A DNA stretch of 64,000 bases from contig NZ_JAEG01000001.1 of assembly GCF_000518785.1 (NCBI RefSeq), forward strand, positions 186,001-250,000. The letters run 5' to 3'. This stretch comes from Paenirhizobium selenitireducens ATCC BAA-1503. GTDB taxonomy: Bacteria; Pseudomonadota; Alphaproteobacteria; Rhizobiales; Rhizobiaceae. Below are positions 51,703 through 60,648 of the stretch, piece by piece; the first letter of the stretch is position 1; each line of letters starts with the position of its first letter. The notes beneath the pieces are model-generated. The model saw only the letters and a list, made by a program, of their open reading frames with translations, made no database searches and had not been told where the DNA came from. Position numbers and translations under genes: made by a program.

Positions 51703-52719
51703 TCAGCCGCGGCGGCGCGTGCGCCGACCGCTTTCCTGGGCGCCCGATTCGGTCGCGGTCTTGTTGCGCAGCGGGCCGATCTTCTCGACGATGGTCTCGA
51801 TGGTCGGGCGCGGACCCGGCGTATAGCCGTCGATCGCGGCGCGCATGGCGGCCAGATGGCCGCAGGACGTGCCGCAGCAGCCGCCGATGATCTTCGCGCC
51901 GGCATCGCGCGCCAGCCTCGCATATTCGGCCATCAGCGGCGGCGTGCCGGAATAGTGGATCTCCGTACCGCGGAATTCCGGAATGCCGCAATTGCCCTTG
52001 ACGATCACGGTCGCGGCCGGATCGGCGGCCGTCATGTCGAGCAGGCTCGCCAGAATGTCCGAAGCGCCGACGCCGCAATTGGCGCCGACGGCGAGCGGTC
52101 CCGGACCGATGTCCTTGGCGACGCCGTGGATGTCCTTCGGGTCGAGCCCCATCATCGTCTTGCCGGCGGTGTCGAACGAGCCGGTATAGGTATACGGCAG
52201 CCCGACCTTGACGGCGGCTTCGGCCGCAGCCCGGATCTCGTCGGCCGAGGACATGGTCTCGATCCAGGCGACGTCGGCGCCGCCGGCCTTCAGGCCCTCC
52301 ATCTGCTCGACAAAGGCGGCCACCGCCTCGTCATAGGTCATGGCGCCGAGCGGCTGCAGCAGTTCGCCGGTCGGGCCGACGGAACCGCCGACGATGACCT
52401 TGCGCGGCGCCTTGTCGGCAACGGCGCGGGCGATCTCGGCCGCCTTCTTGTTGAGCGCATGGACGCGATCCTGCGCATGATGCAGCTTGAGGCGATGGCG
52501 CGTGCCGCCGAAGGAATTGGTGAGGATGATGTCGGCGCCGGCATCGACGAAGTCCTGATGCAGCTTGGTGATCTTTTCCGGCTGGCTCTCGTTCCACAGC
52601 TCCGGCGCTTCGCCGGCTTCGAGCCCCATGGCGAAGAGATTGGTGCCGGTCGCGCCATCGGCGAGCAGCACGCCCTTCTCGGCCAGGAGTTCGGAAAGCG
52701 GATTGGGTGCGGTCGCCAT
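51703..52719 (-). CDS. bmt: Betaine-homocysteine methyltransferase
   Basis: 338 residues from ATG 52719, GAGGA eight bases upstream. It is the homocysteine methyltransferase TIM barrel: LADGATGTNLF, TNSFGGTRHRL, GGSVGPTGELL, and zinc ligands Cys215 (GANCGVG) and Cys281-Cys282 (GGCCGTS). Sinorhizobium Bmt transfers a methyl group from glycine betaine to homocysteine, giving dimethylglycine and methionine. It is 95 bp downstream of the ABC-transporter ATPase gene on the same strand and closes that operon. Confidence 0.92.
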   Translation of the reverse strand: MATAPNPLSELLAEKGVLLADGATGTNLFAMGLEAGEAPELWNESQPEKITKLHQDFVDAGADIILTNSFGGTRHRLKLHHAQDRVHALNKKAAEIARAVADKAPRKVIVGGSVGPTGELLQPLGAMTYDEAVAAFVEQMEGLKAGGADVAWIETMSSADEIRAAAEAAVKVGLPYTYTGSFDTAGKTMMGLDPKDIHGVAKDIGPGPLAVGANCGVGASDILASLLDMTAADPAATVIVKGNCGIPEFRGTEIHYSGTPPLMAEYARLARDAGAKIIGGCCGTSCGHLAAMRAAIDGYTPGPRPTIETIVEKIGPLRNKTATESGAQESGRRTRRRG

Positions 52720-52814
52720 GTTCTCGGTCCTCATGAAATCTGTGCTGCAGGATTTAATGCCTATTGCCCGGGGCTGCAACGGACAAACGGAAGGGCAGGG
52801 GCGGGAGGCAGCGT

Positions 52815-53864
52815 TTATTGCGCCGCGTCGAAGCGATGGGGATGGCCGGCCGGCGTCACCATGGCGGCCATGGTGGCGGTCATATCGATCGAGCCGACGA
52901 CCTGTCCCGCGGCGTCGATGACGGCAGCTGCGGTCGCGCCGGCCTCCAGCATGGTCCGGGCGGCGATTTCGAGGACCGCGTCGACGGGCACGGTCGGACC
53001 ACCGTGCGGCGCGGGCTTGGGCGTCATGATCGCGCCGGCCTGGATCACCCGTGTCCGATTCACCTCGCGCACGAAGGCGGAGATATAGTCGTCGGCCGGC
53101 TGCAGCACGATCTGCTGGCCGCTGCCCTGCTGGACCACCTCGCCGTCGCGCAACACGGCGATACGGTCGCCGAGCCTCAGCGCCTCGTCGAGATCATGGG
53201 TAATGAAGACCACCGTCTTTTTCAGTTCCCGCTGGAGATCGAGCAGCATGGTCTGCATGTCGACGCGGATCAGCGGGTCAAGCGCGGAAAACGCCTCGTC
53301 CATCAGCAGGATGTCGGCATCGGTCGCAAGCGCCCGGGCAAGGCCAACGCGTTGCTGCATGCCGCCCGACAGCTGATTGGGGTAGTGACTCTCGAAGCCT
53401 GAAAGACCGACGCGCTCGATCCAGCGCCGCGCCCTGGTCAGGCTGTCCGAGCGGTCGATCCCCTGGATGTCGAGGCCATAGACGGTGTTTTCCAGGACGG
53501 TGCGATGCGGCAGGAGGGCGAATTTTTGAAACACCATCGCAGTGCGGCCGCGGCGGAACGCCCGAAGCTCCGTCGGCGACATGCGGCAGACGTCGACGCC
53601 GTCGACCAGGACCTCGCCGACCGTCGGCTCGATCAGCCGGTTGATGTGGCGGATCAGCGTCGACTTGCCGGAGCCGGACAGGCCCATCACCACCGTGATG
53701 CAGCCGGCCGGCATGGCGATGTCGATGTCCTTGAGGGCGAGCACATGGCTTGAGCGCTCGTTGAGTTCGGCCTTGCCGATGCCGCCCTTCACCGCCGCGA
53801 CGAAATCGCCGCCACGCGGCCCGAAGATCTTGTAGAGTCCGCGGATCTCGATGCTGCTAGCCAT
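52815..53864 (-). CDS. Quaternary-amine ABC transporter ATPase (ChoV/ProV-like)
   Basis: 349 residues. Walker A GLSGSGKST, Q-loop FQKFALLPHRTVLENTVYGL, signature LSGGMQQRVGLARAL and Walker B LLMDEAFSALDPL are intact, and the N-terminal extension before Walker A is as in OpuAA/ProV/ChoV. The C-terminal regulatory region retains a short CBS-like segment. It overlaps the permease gene by 8 bp. It powers uptake of glycine betaine, choline or proline betaine. Confidence 0.93.
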   Translation of the reverse strand: MASSIEIRGLYKIFGPRGGDFVAAVKGGIGKAELNERSSHVLALKDIDIAMPAGCITVVMGLSGSGKSTLIRHINRLIEPTVGEVLVDGVDVCRMSPTELRAFRRGRTAMVFQKFALLPHRTVLENTVYGLDIQGIDRSDSLTRARRWIERVGLSGFESHYPNQLSGGMQQRVGLARALATDADILLMDEAFSALDPLIRVDMQTMLLDLQRELKKTVVFITHDLDEALRLGDRIAVLRDGEVVQQGSGQQIVLQPADDYISAFVREVNRTRVIQAGAIMTPKPAPHGGPTVPVDAVLEIAARTMLEAGATAAAVIDAAGQVVGSIDMTATMAAMVTPAGHPHRFDAAQ

Positions 53865-54762
53865 GGACGACCTCGGTATAGCGCTGGATCCGCTTGCCGA
53901 AAGCCTGGCTTGTGCGGTCGAAGATGATGGCGATGACGACCAGCGCGAAGCCGTTGAGGAAGCCGACGGTGAAGAACTGGTTGGCGATCGCCTGAAGCAC
54001 GTTCCGGCCCAGCCCGCCGACGCCGATCATCGAGGCGACGACGACCATGGCGAGCGCCATCATGATGGTCTGGTTGATGCCGGCCATGATGGTCGGCAGC
54101 GCCAGCGGGATCTGCACGTCGAACAGCTTCTGCCGCGGCGAGGATCCGAAGGCATCGGCCGCTTCGAGCACCTCGCGGTCGACCAGCCGGATGCCGAGAT
54201 TGGTGAGCCTGATCATCGGCGGAACGGCATAGACCACCACGGCGATCAGGCCGGGCACCTTGCCGATGCCAAAAATCATCACGACGGGGATCAGGTAGAC
54301 GAAGCTCGGCAGGGTCTGCATGACGTCGAGCACCGGGTTGACGGTCGATTGCAGCCGGTCGGAACGGGCCATGAGGATGCCGATCGGCAGGCCGATGACG
54401 ATCGAGATCAGCGTGCAGACGGTGACCATGGCAAGCGTCACCATCGTGTCCTGCCAAAGCCCGACCAGGCCGATCGCGGTCATGGAGAGGAGCGTGCCGA
54501 GCGTGATCCGCAGACTGCGGCTGGCGAGGTAGACGATTGCCGCCAGGATCGCCAGGAAGACAATCCACGGCGCGCCGACGAACAGGTTTTCCAGCCAGTT
54601 GAGGAACCATTGCAGCGGCTGAAGCGCGCTGTCGAGCGTGTCGCCATAGGCGCGCACGAAGGCCTTGAAGCCGGCGTCGACGGACTTGCGCATCTCGCGC
54701 AGCAGGTTTTCGTCGAGCGCCGGAAACTCGCAGAGCCTTTGCGGCAGATAATCGCAAAGCAT
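53857..54762 (-). CDS. Quaternary-amine ABC transporter permease (ChoW/ProW-like)
   Basis: 301 residues. The first about 60 residues are soluble, then about six hydrophobic helices. The ATPase-contact loop has EAADAFGSSPRQKLFDVQIPLALPTIMAGINQTIMMAL, the EAA motif. It lies between the binding-protein and ATPase genes in a compact operon. Confidence 0.92.
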   Translation of the reverse strand: MLCDYLPQRLCEFPALDENLLREMRKSVDAGFKAFVRAYGDTLDSALQPLQWFLNWLENLFVGAPWIVFLAILAAIVYLASRSLRITLGTLLSMTAIGLVGLWQDTMVTLAMVTVCTLISIVIGLPIGILMARSDRLQSTVNPVLDVMQTLPSFVYLIPVVMIFGIGKVPGLIAVVVYAVPPMIRLTNLGIRLVDREVLEAADAFGSSPRQKLFDVQIPLALPTIMAGINQTIMMALAMVVVASMIGVGGLGRNVLQAIANQFFTVGFLNGFALVVIAIIFDRTSQAFGKRIQRYTEVVHG

Positions 54763-54901
54763 GTCCTACCTCCTCCAGTCTCTTCGGCCGCGTCGGGCGT
54801 TGCCCTCGCCCAAGTCAATCCTCCCAGGCAAACGCGCGCGAATGCGGCGGGTCAGGGATCGCGGCGTGAGCCGCCAACCAGTCGCTGCGATCAGCAAAGG
54901 A

Positions 54902-55900
54902 TCAAAGGCCGGCCTTGACCTTCTCGGCGACGTCGGCTGCAAGCCAGGTGGTCCAGACCTCCGGATAGGTTTCGAGAAAATGCTTTGCCGCCTCCTCATT
55001 GGTCGCCTGGTTCTCGTCCATCCAGGCGAGCACCTTTCCGACGGTGTGGTTGTCCCACTTGCGCGTCTTCAGATAGTCGATCGCCACCGCATTCTTCTCG
55101 GCGAATTTCTGAGTGACGATGGTGTAGACGTCCGAGACCGGATAGGAATTGACCTTCGGCGCTGCGCAATCGGCGACCGCGGTGCAGGCATCCCATTCCG
55201 CCTTGTCGTGCCCGACGCCGAAGGACAGCTTCACCATCTCATACTTGCCGAGGATGGCGGTCGGCGCCCAGTAATAGCCGAGCCAGCCGGTCTTCTGCTC
55301 GAAGGCGCTGGCGATCGATCCGTCGAGGCCCGCGGCGGAGCCGGTGTCGATCAGCTCGAAGCCCTTCTCCTTGGCGCCGAGCGCCTTGTAGAGATTGGCG
55401 GTCGAAATCTGACAGCTCCAGCCGGCGGGGCAATTGATCAAGGCGGCCTTGGACGGATCCTCGGGCGCGGGGAAGAGTTCCGGGTGTTCGAGCGCCTGCT
55501 GCACGGTCTTGATCTCGGGATTGGCGTCGGCGATGAATTTCGGGATCCACCAGCCCTCGACCCCGCCGTCGCTCAAGATTGGCGCAAGCTGCAGGAGGCG
55601 ACCCTCGGCGACGGCCTTTTCCAGCACTTCGCGGGCGGAGTTCACCCACATTTCCGGGGCGATGTCGGGCTCGCCCTTCTCGTTCATCGAGGTGAAGGTC
55701 GGCATGGTGTCGCCGGTCACCAGCGTCGCCTTGCAGCCATAGCCGCCTTCCAGGATCATCCTGTCGACATGGGCGGCGACGCCGGCCGAAGCCCAGTTCA
55801 TCTCGGCGATCGTCACCTCGCCGCATTCGGCCGCCTGGACCGCACCCGGCAAAGCATAGAGGCCGGCGGCAAGGATGGTGGATGCGATGAGCTTATTCAT
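54902..55900 (-). CDS. Quaternary-amine ABC transporter substrate-binding protein (OpuAC/ChoX-like)
   Basis: 332 residues with signal peptide MNKLIASTILAAGLYALPGA (cleavage near VQA/AEC). OpuAC family features: VTIAEMNWASAGVAAHV, WVNSAREVL, GVEGWWIPKFIADANP and GWLGYYWAPTAILGKYEMVKL. The Trp and Tyr residues are the likely aromatic cage for a trimethylammonium group. Four cysteines (CGEV, YGCKA, NCPAGWSCQ and CTAVADC) suit disulfides. With bmt in the same operon, a betaine is the likely ligand, but choline is not excluded. Confidence 0.92.
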   Translation of the reverse strand: MNKLIASTILAAGLYALPGAVQAAECGEVTIAEMNWASAGVAAHVDRMILEGGYGCKATLVTGDTMPTFTSMNEKGEPDIAPEMWVNSAREVLEKAVAEGRLLQLAPILSDGGVEGWWIPKFIADANPEIKTVQQALEHPELFPAPEDPSKAALINCPAGWSCQISTANLYKALGAKEKGFELIDTGSAAGLDGSIASAFEQKTGWLGYYWAPTAILGKYEMVKLSFGVGHDKAEWDACTAVADCAAPKVNSYPVSDVYTIVTQKFAEKNAVAIDYLKTRKWDNHTVGKVLAWMDENQATNEEAAKHFLETYPEVWTTWLAADVAEKVKAGL

Positions 55901-56590
55901 GGGTTTAAGACCTCCCAGTCTCGATCTTTGGCGACGCATCGGCGGCGGCGCGAGGGACATGGTGCTGATCCTTGGCACCTAGGGCGAAACCGGCCGGAAA
56001 CAAGCCATGCCCGTATTGGTGTCGAACGGTCGGTGCCGGCGGATCGATCGGGCCATGCCGGGCAGCCTACGGGTTCCGGCGCAGAAATCAATCTCGGATG
56101 GTCGACTGGTATCCTCTGACGTGATCCGCTGACGGGACGGAACCACGCTGGAGGCCGAACGTGATCGGAGAAAAAAATCCAAAATTCGTCAATCGATAAC
56201 GGCGAGCTAACCATCCGGTAAGAAATGCCGCGCTACAAAGCTCCCAACGGCGCGTAACTGCCGTCAGCGCCTCCGGAGTTGGTATTGCGTCCCGGAGCGC
56301 TGCAGTTCTTTCGGCGAAAGGGCCCTGTCGTGGCCCGCCGCTTCCTCCCTCGACATCGAAGAATCGCACGGTGCACGCCATCGACGCACGGTGCACGCCG
56401 TCGACGGTCAGCCTATTGTGATTTCAGGCGAACTGGCGCAAGGGGGAAGCATCGCGCAGCGCCGCGGGCGGTCTCGCCACGATTGCGTGCGGCGTGGACG
56501 CGGTGCGCCATGGCGCGGCCGGGCGGGTGTCTTTGCCCTCGGTCGGGCATATCTGGCTTCGCGTGAGACGATGACCGTTGGGGATGTGCG
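55901..56590. other. Intergenic region with tandem repeat
   Basis: 690 bp between the divergent transporter operon and cobQ. No gene is convincing. A B12 riboswitch was looked for and is not evident. A perfect-but-one tandem duplication of 20 bp at 56365-56384 and 56385-56404 contains the GGTGCAC dyad. GGCGACGC lies near 55930, only loosely like the demethylation-regulon motif. Confidence 0.45.
56365..56404. repeat. Tandem 20-bp duplication
   Basis: Two adjacent 20-bp copies differ at one base (A or G at position 16). Each contains CACGGTGCACGCC. Location: 187 bp upstream of cobQ. Possibly a doubled regulator site. Confidence 0.8.
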
Positions 56591-58045
56591 ATGGCAAAGG
56601 CTGTGATGCTGCAGGGTACCGGATCGGACGTCGGCAAGACGGTTCTCGTCGCCGGGCTCTGCCGGCTTGCCGCCAATCGCGGCCTGAAGGTCAGGCCGTT
56701 CAAGCCGCAGAACATGTCCAACAATGCCGCCGTCGCCGACGATGGCGGCGAGATCGGCCGGGCGCAATGGCTTCAGGCGCTGGCGTGCCGGGTGCCGTCC
56801 TCGGTGCACATGAACCCCGTGCTGCTGAAACCCCAGTCCGAAACCGGCAGCCAGATCATCCTGCAGGGAAAGGTCTTCGGTCAGGCCAGGGGGCGCGATT
56901 ACCAGAAGCTGAAGCCGCAGCTGCTCTCCGCCGTGCTGGAGAGCTTCGAGACGATCAAGGACGGCGCGGACCTGGTCGTCGTCGAAGGGGCGGGCTCGCC
57001 CGCCGAAATCAACCTGCGGGCCGGCGACATCGCCAATATGGGCTTTGCCACCCGTGCCGGCGTGCCCGTGGTGCTGGTCGGCGACATCGACAGGGGCGGG
57101 GTGATCGCCTCGCTGGTCGGCACGCACACGATCCTGCCGGACGAGGACCGCCGCCAGATCGTCGGCTACATCATCAACAAGTTCCGCGGCGACGTCAGCC
57201 TGTTCGACGACGGCATCGAGGCGATCGGCCGCTTCACCGGCTGGCCCTGCTTTGGCGTCGTGCCCTGGCTGAAGGCCGCCGGGCGGCTGCCGGCCGAGGA
57301 TTCGGTGGTGCTGGAGCGGTTAGCCAGTGGCCGGACGGGCGCGCTGAAGATCGCCGTGCCGGTGCTTTCGCGCATTGCCAATTTCGACGATTTCGATCCG
57401 CTGGCCGCGGAGCCTGAGGTGGACCTCGTCTATGTGCGGGCCGGCGAACGCTTGCCTTCCGACGCAGGCCTGGTCATCCTGCCAGGGTCGAAATCGACGA
57501 TCGGCGATCTCGAGGATCTGCGGGTCAACGGCTGGGACGCCGATCTCGCCGCTCATGTCCGGCGGGGTGGCCGCGTGATCGGGATTTGTGGCGGTTACCA
57601 GATGCTCGGGCGAACCGTCGCCGATCCGCTTGGGCTGGAGGGAGAGAGCCGAACGGTTGACGGTCTCGCTCTGCTGGACGTGGATACCGTGATGGCGCCG
57701 GAAAAGACGGTGCGCAACAGCCGCGCCCGCTCGCTCGAATTCGACGCGGATCTTTCGGGCTACGAGATACATCTCGGGGTGACGCAAGGCCCGGATTGCG
57801 CGCGGGCGGCAGTGATGATCGAAGGGCGGCCCGATGGCGCGCGCTCAAGGGATGGACGTGTGATGGGCAGCTATCTGCACGGCCTGTTCACGAGCGACTC
57901 CTACCGGGCCAGACTGCTGGAAAGCTTTGGCATCAGCGGCGGGGGAGGCGACTACCGCCAGGGCGTCGAAACGGCGCTGGACGAATTGGCCGAAGAACTT
58001 GAGGCGCGCCTGGCGCCCGAGTGGCTGCGGCAATGGCTGGGTTAG
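56591..58045 (+). CDS. cobQ: Cobyric acid synthase CobQ
   Basis: 484 residues. N-terminal ATPase part: MLQGTGSDVGKTVLVAGLCR, KPQNMSNNAAV, and VVVEGAGSPAEINL. C-terminal glutamine amidotransferase: VILPGSKSTIGDLEDLR, GICGGYQMLG (nucleophile Cys) and GSYLHGLF. It amidates side chains b, d, e and g of adenosylcobyrinate with ATP and glutamine, a late cobalamin step. Cobalamin is the cofactor of the methyl-transfer genes, but cobQ is a housekeeping gene in rhizobia. Confidence 0.96.
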   Translation: MAKAVMLQGTGSDVGKTVLVAGLCRLAANRGLKVRPFKPQNMSNNAAVADDGGEIGRAQWLQALACRVPSSVHMNPVLLKPQSETGSQIILQGKVFGQARGRDYQKLKPQLLSAVLESFETIKDGADLVVVEGAGSPAEINLRAGDIANMGFATRAGVPVVLVGDIDRGGVIASLVGTHTILPDEDRRQIVGYIINKFRGDVSLFDDGIEAIGRFTGWPCFGVVPWLKAAGRLPAEDSVVLERLASGRTGALKIAVPVLSRIANFDDFDPLAAEPEVDLVYVRAGERLPSDAGLVILPGSKSTIGDLEDLRVNGWDADLAAHVRRGGRVIGICGGYQMLGRTVADPLGLEGESRTVDGLALLDVDTVMAPEKTVRNSRARSLEFDADLSGYEIHLGVTQGPDCARAAVMIEGRPDGARSRDGRVMGSYLHGLFTSDSYRARLLESFGISGGGGDYRQGVETALDELAEELEARLAPEWLRQWLG

Positions 58046-58089
58046 CGAAAGTCACGGCCGGTCAAGCCGTAGCATCGCGCCCGACAACG

Positions 58090-58212
58090 CTATTCCGCGG
58101 CGACGTCGACCGGCGAGGCCATCAACTGGTTCTGGCCCATCGAGTTGTCATTGTACTTGAAGGCCAGGATGCTGAGCACCGAGGCGATGATCACTAAGAA
58201 TATGGCGCGCAT
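58090..58212 (-). CDS. Small membrane protein, 40 aa
   Basis: ATG with AGGAG seven bases upstream. The product MRAIFLVIIASVLSILAFKY continues with NDNSMGQNQLMASPVDVAAE: one hydrophobic N-terminal segment that is either a membrane anchor or an uncleaved signal, then a polar tail of about 20 residues. It converges on cobQ (stops 44 bp apart). No family is recognised, although small proteins with this layout occur in rhizobia. Confidence 0.65.
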   Translation of the reverse strand: MRAIFLVIIASVLSILAFKYNDNSMGQNQLMASPVDVAAE

Positions 58213-58402
58213 GTATTTGCTCCTGATACTCGCTCCTACAACCACATTGCGGCAAAACTGGTTCCGTTCGGCCTAAACCCATCGGTAAAATCCGAACGGT
58301 CGGCGTTTTTATTTCAGTCCAGAAATATGGTGGGCATGGCGGGCCGCGCCCGACGATGATGGGCACTAGATGTACGCTATAGCCCTCTAACGCCGCACAA
58401 CT

Positions 58403-59035
58403 TTAATGATCGGCAGAACTCGAATGCGCGCTGTCCAACGCTTTCTGACCGGTCAAGCGTAACGCTGCCTGCGCTACGAGGCGGGCGATGCGGTCCGACA
58501 ATTCCCGGTCCGATACGGCTCGGGCAAGTGTAACGCCTCCGCTCAGCATGGCGAGCAGTACGATCGCCTGATCTTTTTGCGAACCGACTGGAGTGTCTGG
58601 GGCATCATTGTCCGGCAAACCTGCGGCGACCTCGTCGACGAGGCGCATCAACTCCGCCGTATAAGCAGCGCGCGTATCGTCATCGGCGCGCATCACATCG
58701 GTGGACAGGCTCGGCAAGGCACAGCTTTCGCCGAGATCGCAGGTCCGTTTGTAACCAAGATAGAAACCCACGAAGGTCGTCAGCCAGTTCGTCTGGTCGC
58801 TGCCTTTGAGCGCTGCAATTCCTTGCCGCAACTCTTCCAAGCCCGACAGCACGGCGACGCGGAAGGCTTCGCTCTTGGATTTAAAGTGCCCATAGAAGGC
58901 GCCGTTGGTGACGCCTGCGGCCTTGGTCAATGCCTCGATGCCCCCGCCACCATAGCCTTCCTCCCGGAAAACCCGGCCCGCTGCGGCTACGATCTTGGAT
59001 TTGGTCTCCTGTTTATGCTCCGGGCTGTAACGCAT
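58403..59035 (-). CDS. TetR family transcriptional regulator
   Basis: 210 residues. The N-terminal helix-turn-helix (KQETKSKIVAAAGRVFREEGYGGGGIEALTKAAGVTNGAFYGHFKSKSEAF) is canonical. The C-terminal ligand domain is of the TetR_C group. A dyad AAGAG/CTCTT lies 14 bp upstream of its start. The divergent tautomerase-like gene is the likely target. Probable role: repressor released by a small organic ligand. Confidence 0.9.
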   Translation of the reverse strand: MRYSPEHKQETKSKIVAAAGRVFREEGYGGGGIEALTKAAGVTNGAFYGHFKSKSEAFRVAVLSGLEELRQGIAALKGSDQTNWLTTFVGFYLGYKRTCDLGESCALPSLSTDVMRADDDTRAAYTAELMRLVDEVAAGLPDNDAPDTPVGSQKDQAIVLLAMLSGGVTLARAVSDRELSDRIARLVAQAALRLTGQKALDSAHSSSADH

Positions 59036-59048
59036 GATCGTCCTTATT

Positions 59049-59064
59049 AAGAGTGATCGCTCTT
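59049..59064. promoter_or_regulatory. TetR operator dyad
   Basis: AAGAG-TGATCG-CTCTT is an inverted repeat centred on GATC between the divergent TetR and tautomerase genes; a partial copy AGAGAGCGATC follows near 59079. Assigned by position to the adjacent TetR protein. Confidence 0.6.
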
Positions 59065-59154
59065 TATCTGTTGCGTAGAGAGCGATCCACGTTTATGGAT
59101 AGAGAGTACTCGGTATATATCAAATGCCGTTCCCATTCAAACAAGGAGATTTCC

Positions 59155-59583
59155 ATGCCTATTACGCTTACCGTGCCCGAGGGGCTGCTATCAGCACAAG
59201 CGCAGGCCGATGCCTTTTCCAGCCTGACCGACGCGCTTCTTGAAGTCTCGGGTCTGACGGGGAATACCTTCATGGCGGCCAACATCGTTGGCTCGATCAA
59301 CGTGTTGCCCAGCGAAAATATACGTGCCGGCGGCAAGGTGGCGGCGGCAGCTTTTGTCGAACTCAAGCTCCCCGAGATCGCGCTGGCGACGCCTGAGGCG
59401 AAGCGCGCCTTTATTGAGAAAGCAACGGATATCGTCGAGAAGGCCGCCGGAGGACGGCTGAAGCGTGAACATATCTGGTCGAACATCGTCTACGCTCCCG
59501 AAGGAGCTTGGGGCATTGCCGGCCGCAGCTACGATAATGCTAGCTTGGTCGAGGCCATAGTGGGCGCCGGTGTCGCCCTGTAG
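59155..59583 (+). CDS. Tautomerase-like (4-oxalocrotonate tautomerase superfamily) protein
   Basis: 142 residues from ATG 59155, AAGGAG seven bases upstream. After Met removal the chain starts PITLTVPEGLL, presenting the catalytic Pro1 of the tautomerase superfamily; further in, FMAANIVGS and EKATDIVEKAAGG with HIWSNIVYAPEGAWGIAG are consistent with a double-length (beta-alpha-beta twice) member. The substrate is unknown. It is divergent from and probably controlled by TetR. Confidence 0.8.
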   Translation: MPITLTVPEGLLSAQAQADAFSSLTDALLEVSGLTGNTFMAANIVGSINVLPSENIRAGGKVAAAAFVELKLPEIALATPEAKRAFIEKATDIVEKAAGGRLKREHIWSNIVYAPEGAWGIAGRSYDNASLVEAIVGAGVAL

Positions 59584-59756
59584 CGTTTCGCATCGCTAAA
59601 TTACTCAAGGCCAGAGCATCGTGCGGAAAAGTGGAAAACGGTTTTTGCAGGAACGATGCGACAACAAAGAACTAGAGCAACGCTCGTCAGAACGCGTTGC
59701 TCTAGACTGCGAGACGCGAAGATTTCGCGGTCTGGTAGCATATTGGAGGTCATGCC

Positions 59757-60152
59757 ATGCAGCTTGCCAACTATCTCTTTTTCACGACCCAGTGTGAAGC
59801 AGCGCTCGACTTCTATACCAAATGTGGCCTTGGTCGGGTCACGGCGCTCATGCGTCATGGCGACCACGGAGTGCCGCTCGCCAGCGAAGGCATGCGCGGC
59901 AAAGTCATGCACGCCCGCTTCGAGGGACCCGGTCTTCTGTTCTTCGCCTCGGACAATCACGATGCCGAGCCGATGCGAGGCTCCGCTCACATTCTCATCA
60001 TGGACGACCGCGCCTCTACAGACAGATTATTCACGGCGCTTGCCGATGGCGGCAAGATCACCACACATCTCGCAGTGCAGCCGTGGGGGAGCTATTACGG
60101 TAAACTCACTGATCGGTTCGGTGTCCAGTGGATGCTGGACTGTCTATCGTAG
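59757..60152 (+). CDS. VOC (glyoxalase/PhnB-like) family protein
   Basis: 131 residues, GGAGG seven bases upstream. MQLANYLFFTTQCEAALDFYTKCGLGRV and GSAHILIMDDRASTDRLFTALADGGKITTHLAVQPWGSYYGKLTDRFGVQWML match the PhnB-like vicinal-oxygen-chelate fold. The HGDHG and QPWG elements resemble the family's ligand surface. The substrate is not predictable. Confidence 0.87.
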   Translation: MQLANYLFFTTQCEAALDFYTKCGLGRVTALMRHGDHGVPLASEGMRGKVMHARFEGPGLLFFASDNHDAEPMRGSAHILIMDDRASTDRLFTALADGGKITTHLAVQPWGSYYGKLTDRFGVQWMLDCLS

Positions 60153-60239
60153 ACTGCCGTGTGATGGCCATGCGGTGATCGGAGTGTCATCGTGCTGCCG
60201 CGCAGAATATCGTGCTGTAGCGTGCAATCGTCGGGATGG

Positions 60240-60326
60240 CGGAGGAGGTGGGATTCGAACCCACGGTACGGTTTCCCGCACGCCGGTTTTCAAGACCGGT
60301 TCCTTAAACCGCTCGGACACTCCTCC
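60240..60326 (-). tRNA. tRNA-Ser (anticodon UGA)
   Basis: On the minus strand the acceptor stem GGAGGAG pairs with CTCCTCC, the D-loop carries GTCCGAGCGG, the anticodon loop CTTGAAA gives UGA, a long variable arm follows (class II, as for serine), and GGGTTCGAATCCC forms the T arm. The length of 87 nt includes the discriminator G; CCA is not encoded. Confidence 0.95.
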
Positions 60327-60648
60327 GGTAAACCGCCTTATGCGCAATGACAGGGCGCTTGGCAAGACGGTTTTGAGTGCGGCGAGGAATCGGCCGAGGC
60401 CCTGCATCGCGACGGCAATCCGGGTTCGTCTCCGCAACTACCGTCTATTCCGCACATAGTATGTCGTTACTGTTGTTGTCTATCTGTTAACCATGCTGGC
60501 ATTTGTTCTGGACAGTTTGAGCCAATTGTTCGCAATTCTGCCATGTTGTGGCCGATTTACTGCATCGTATCAGGACGGTTGGCCGGTTGCCTCAGGGCAG
60601 ATCGGCGGCGGCAGGGGGCCGTGACCGGGAATTCGGCAAGTGGGACAG
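60327..60648. other. Intergenic region, promoters only
   Basis: No gene is seen in 322 bp. The side next to the tRNA must hold its promoter (minus). An AT-richer segment around 60460-60540 probably contains the rlpA promoter. Confidence 0.4.

Noticed and set aside
56088..56396. A 102-codon minus-strand frame upstream of cobQ
   Set aside because: No ribosome binding site, no family resemblance and it spans the tandem-repeat border.
55901..56590. Possible cobalamin riboswitch before cobQ
   Set aside because: No B12-box sequence or matching helices were found by eye in the 690 bp.
60240..60326. tRNA-Ser as integration site of a genomic island
   Set aside because: No integrase adjoins and no second copy of the tRNA 3' end is seen in the window.
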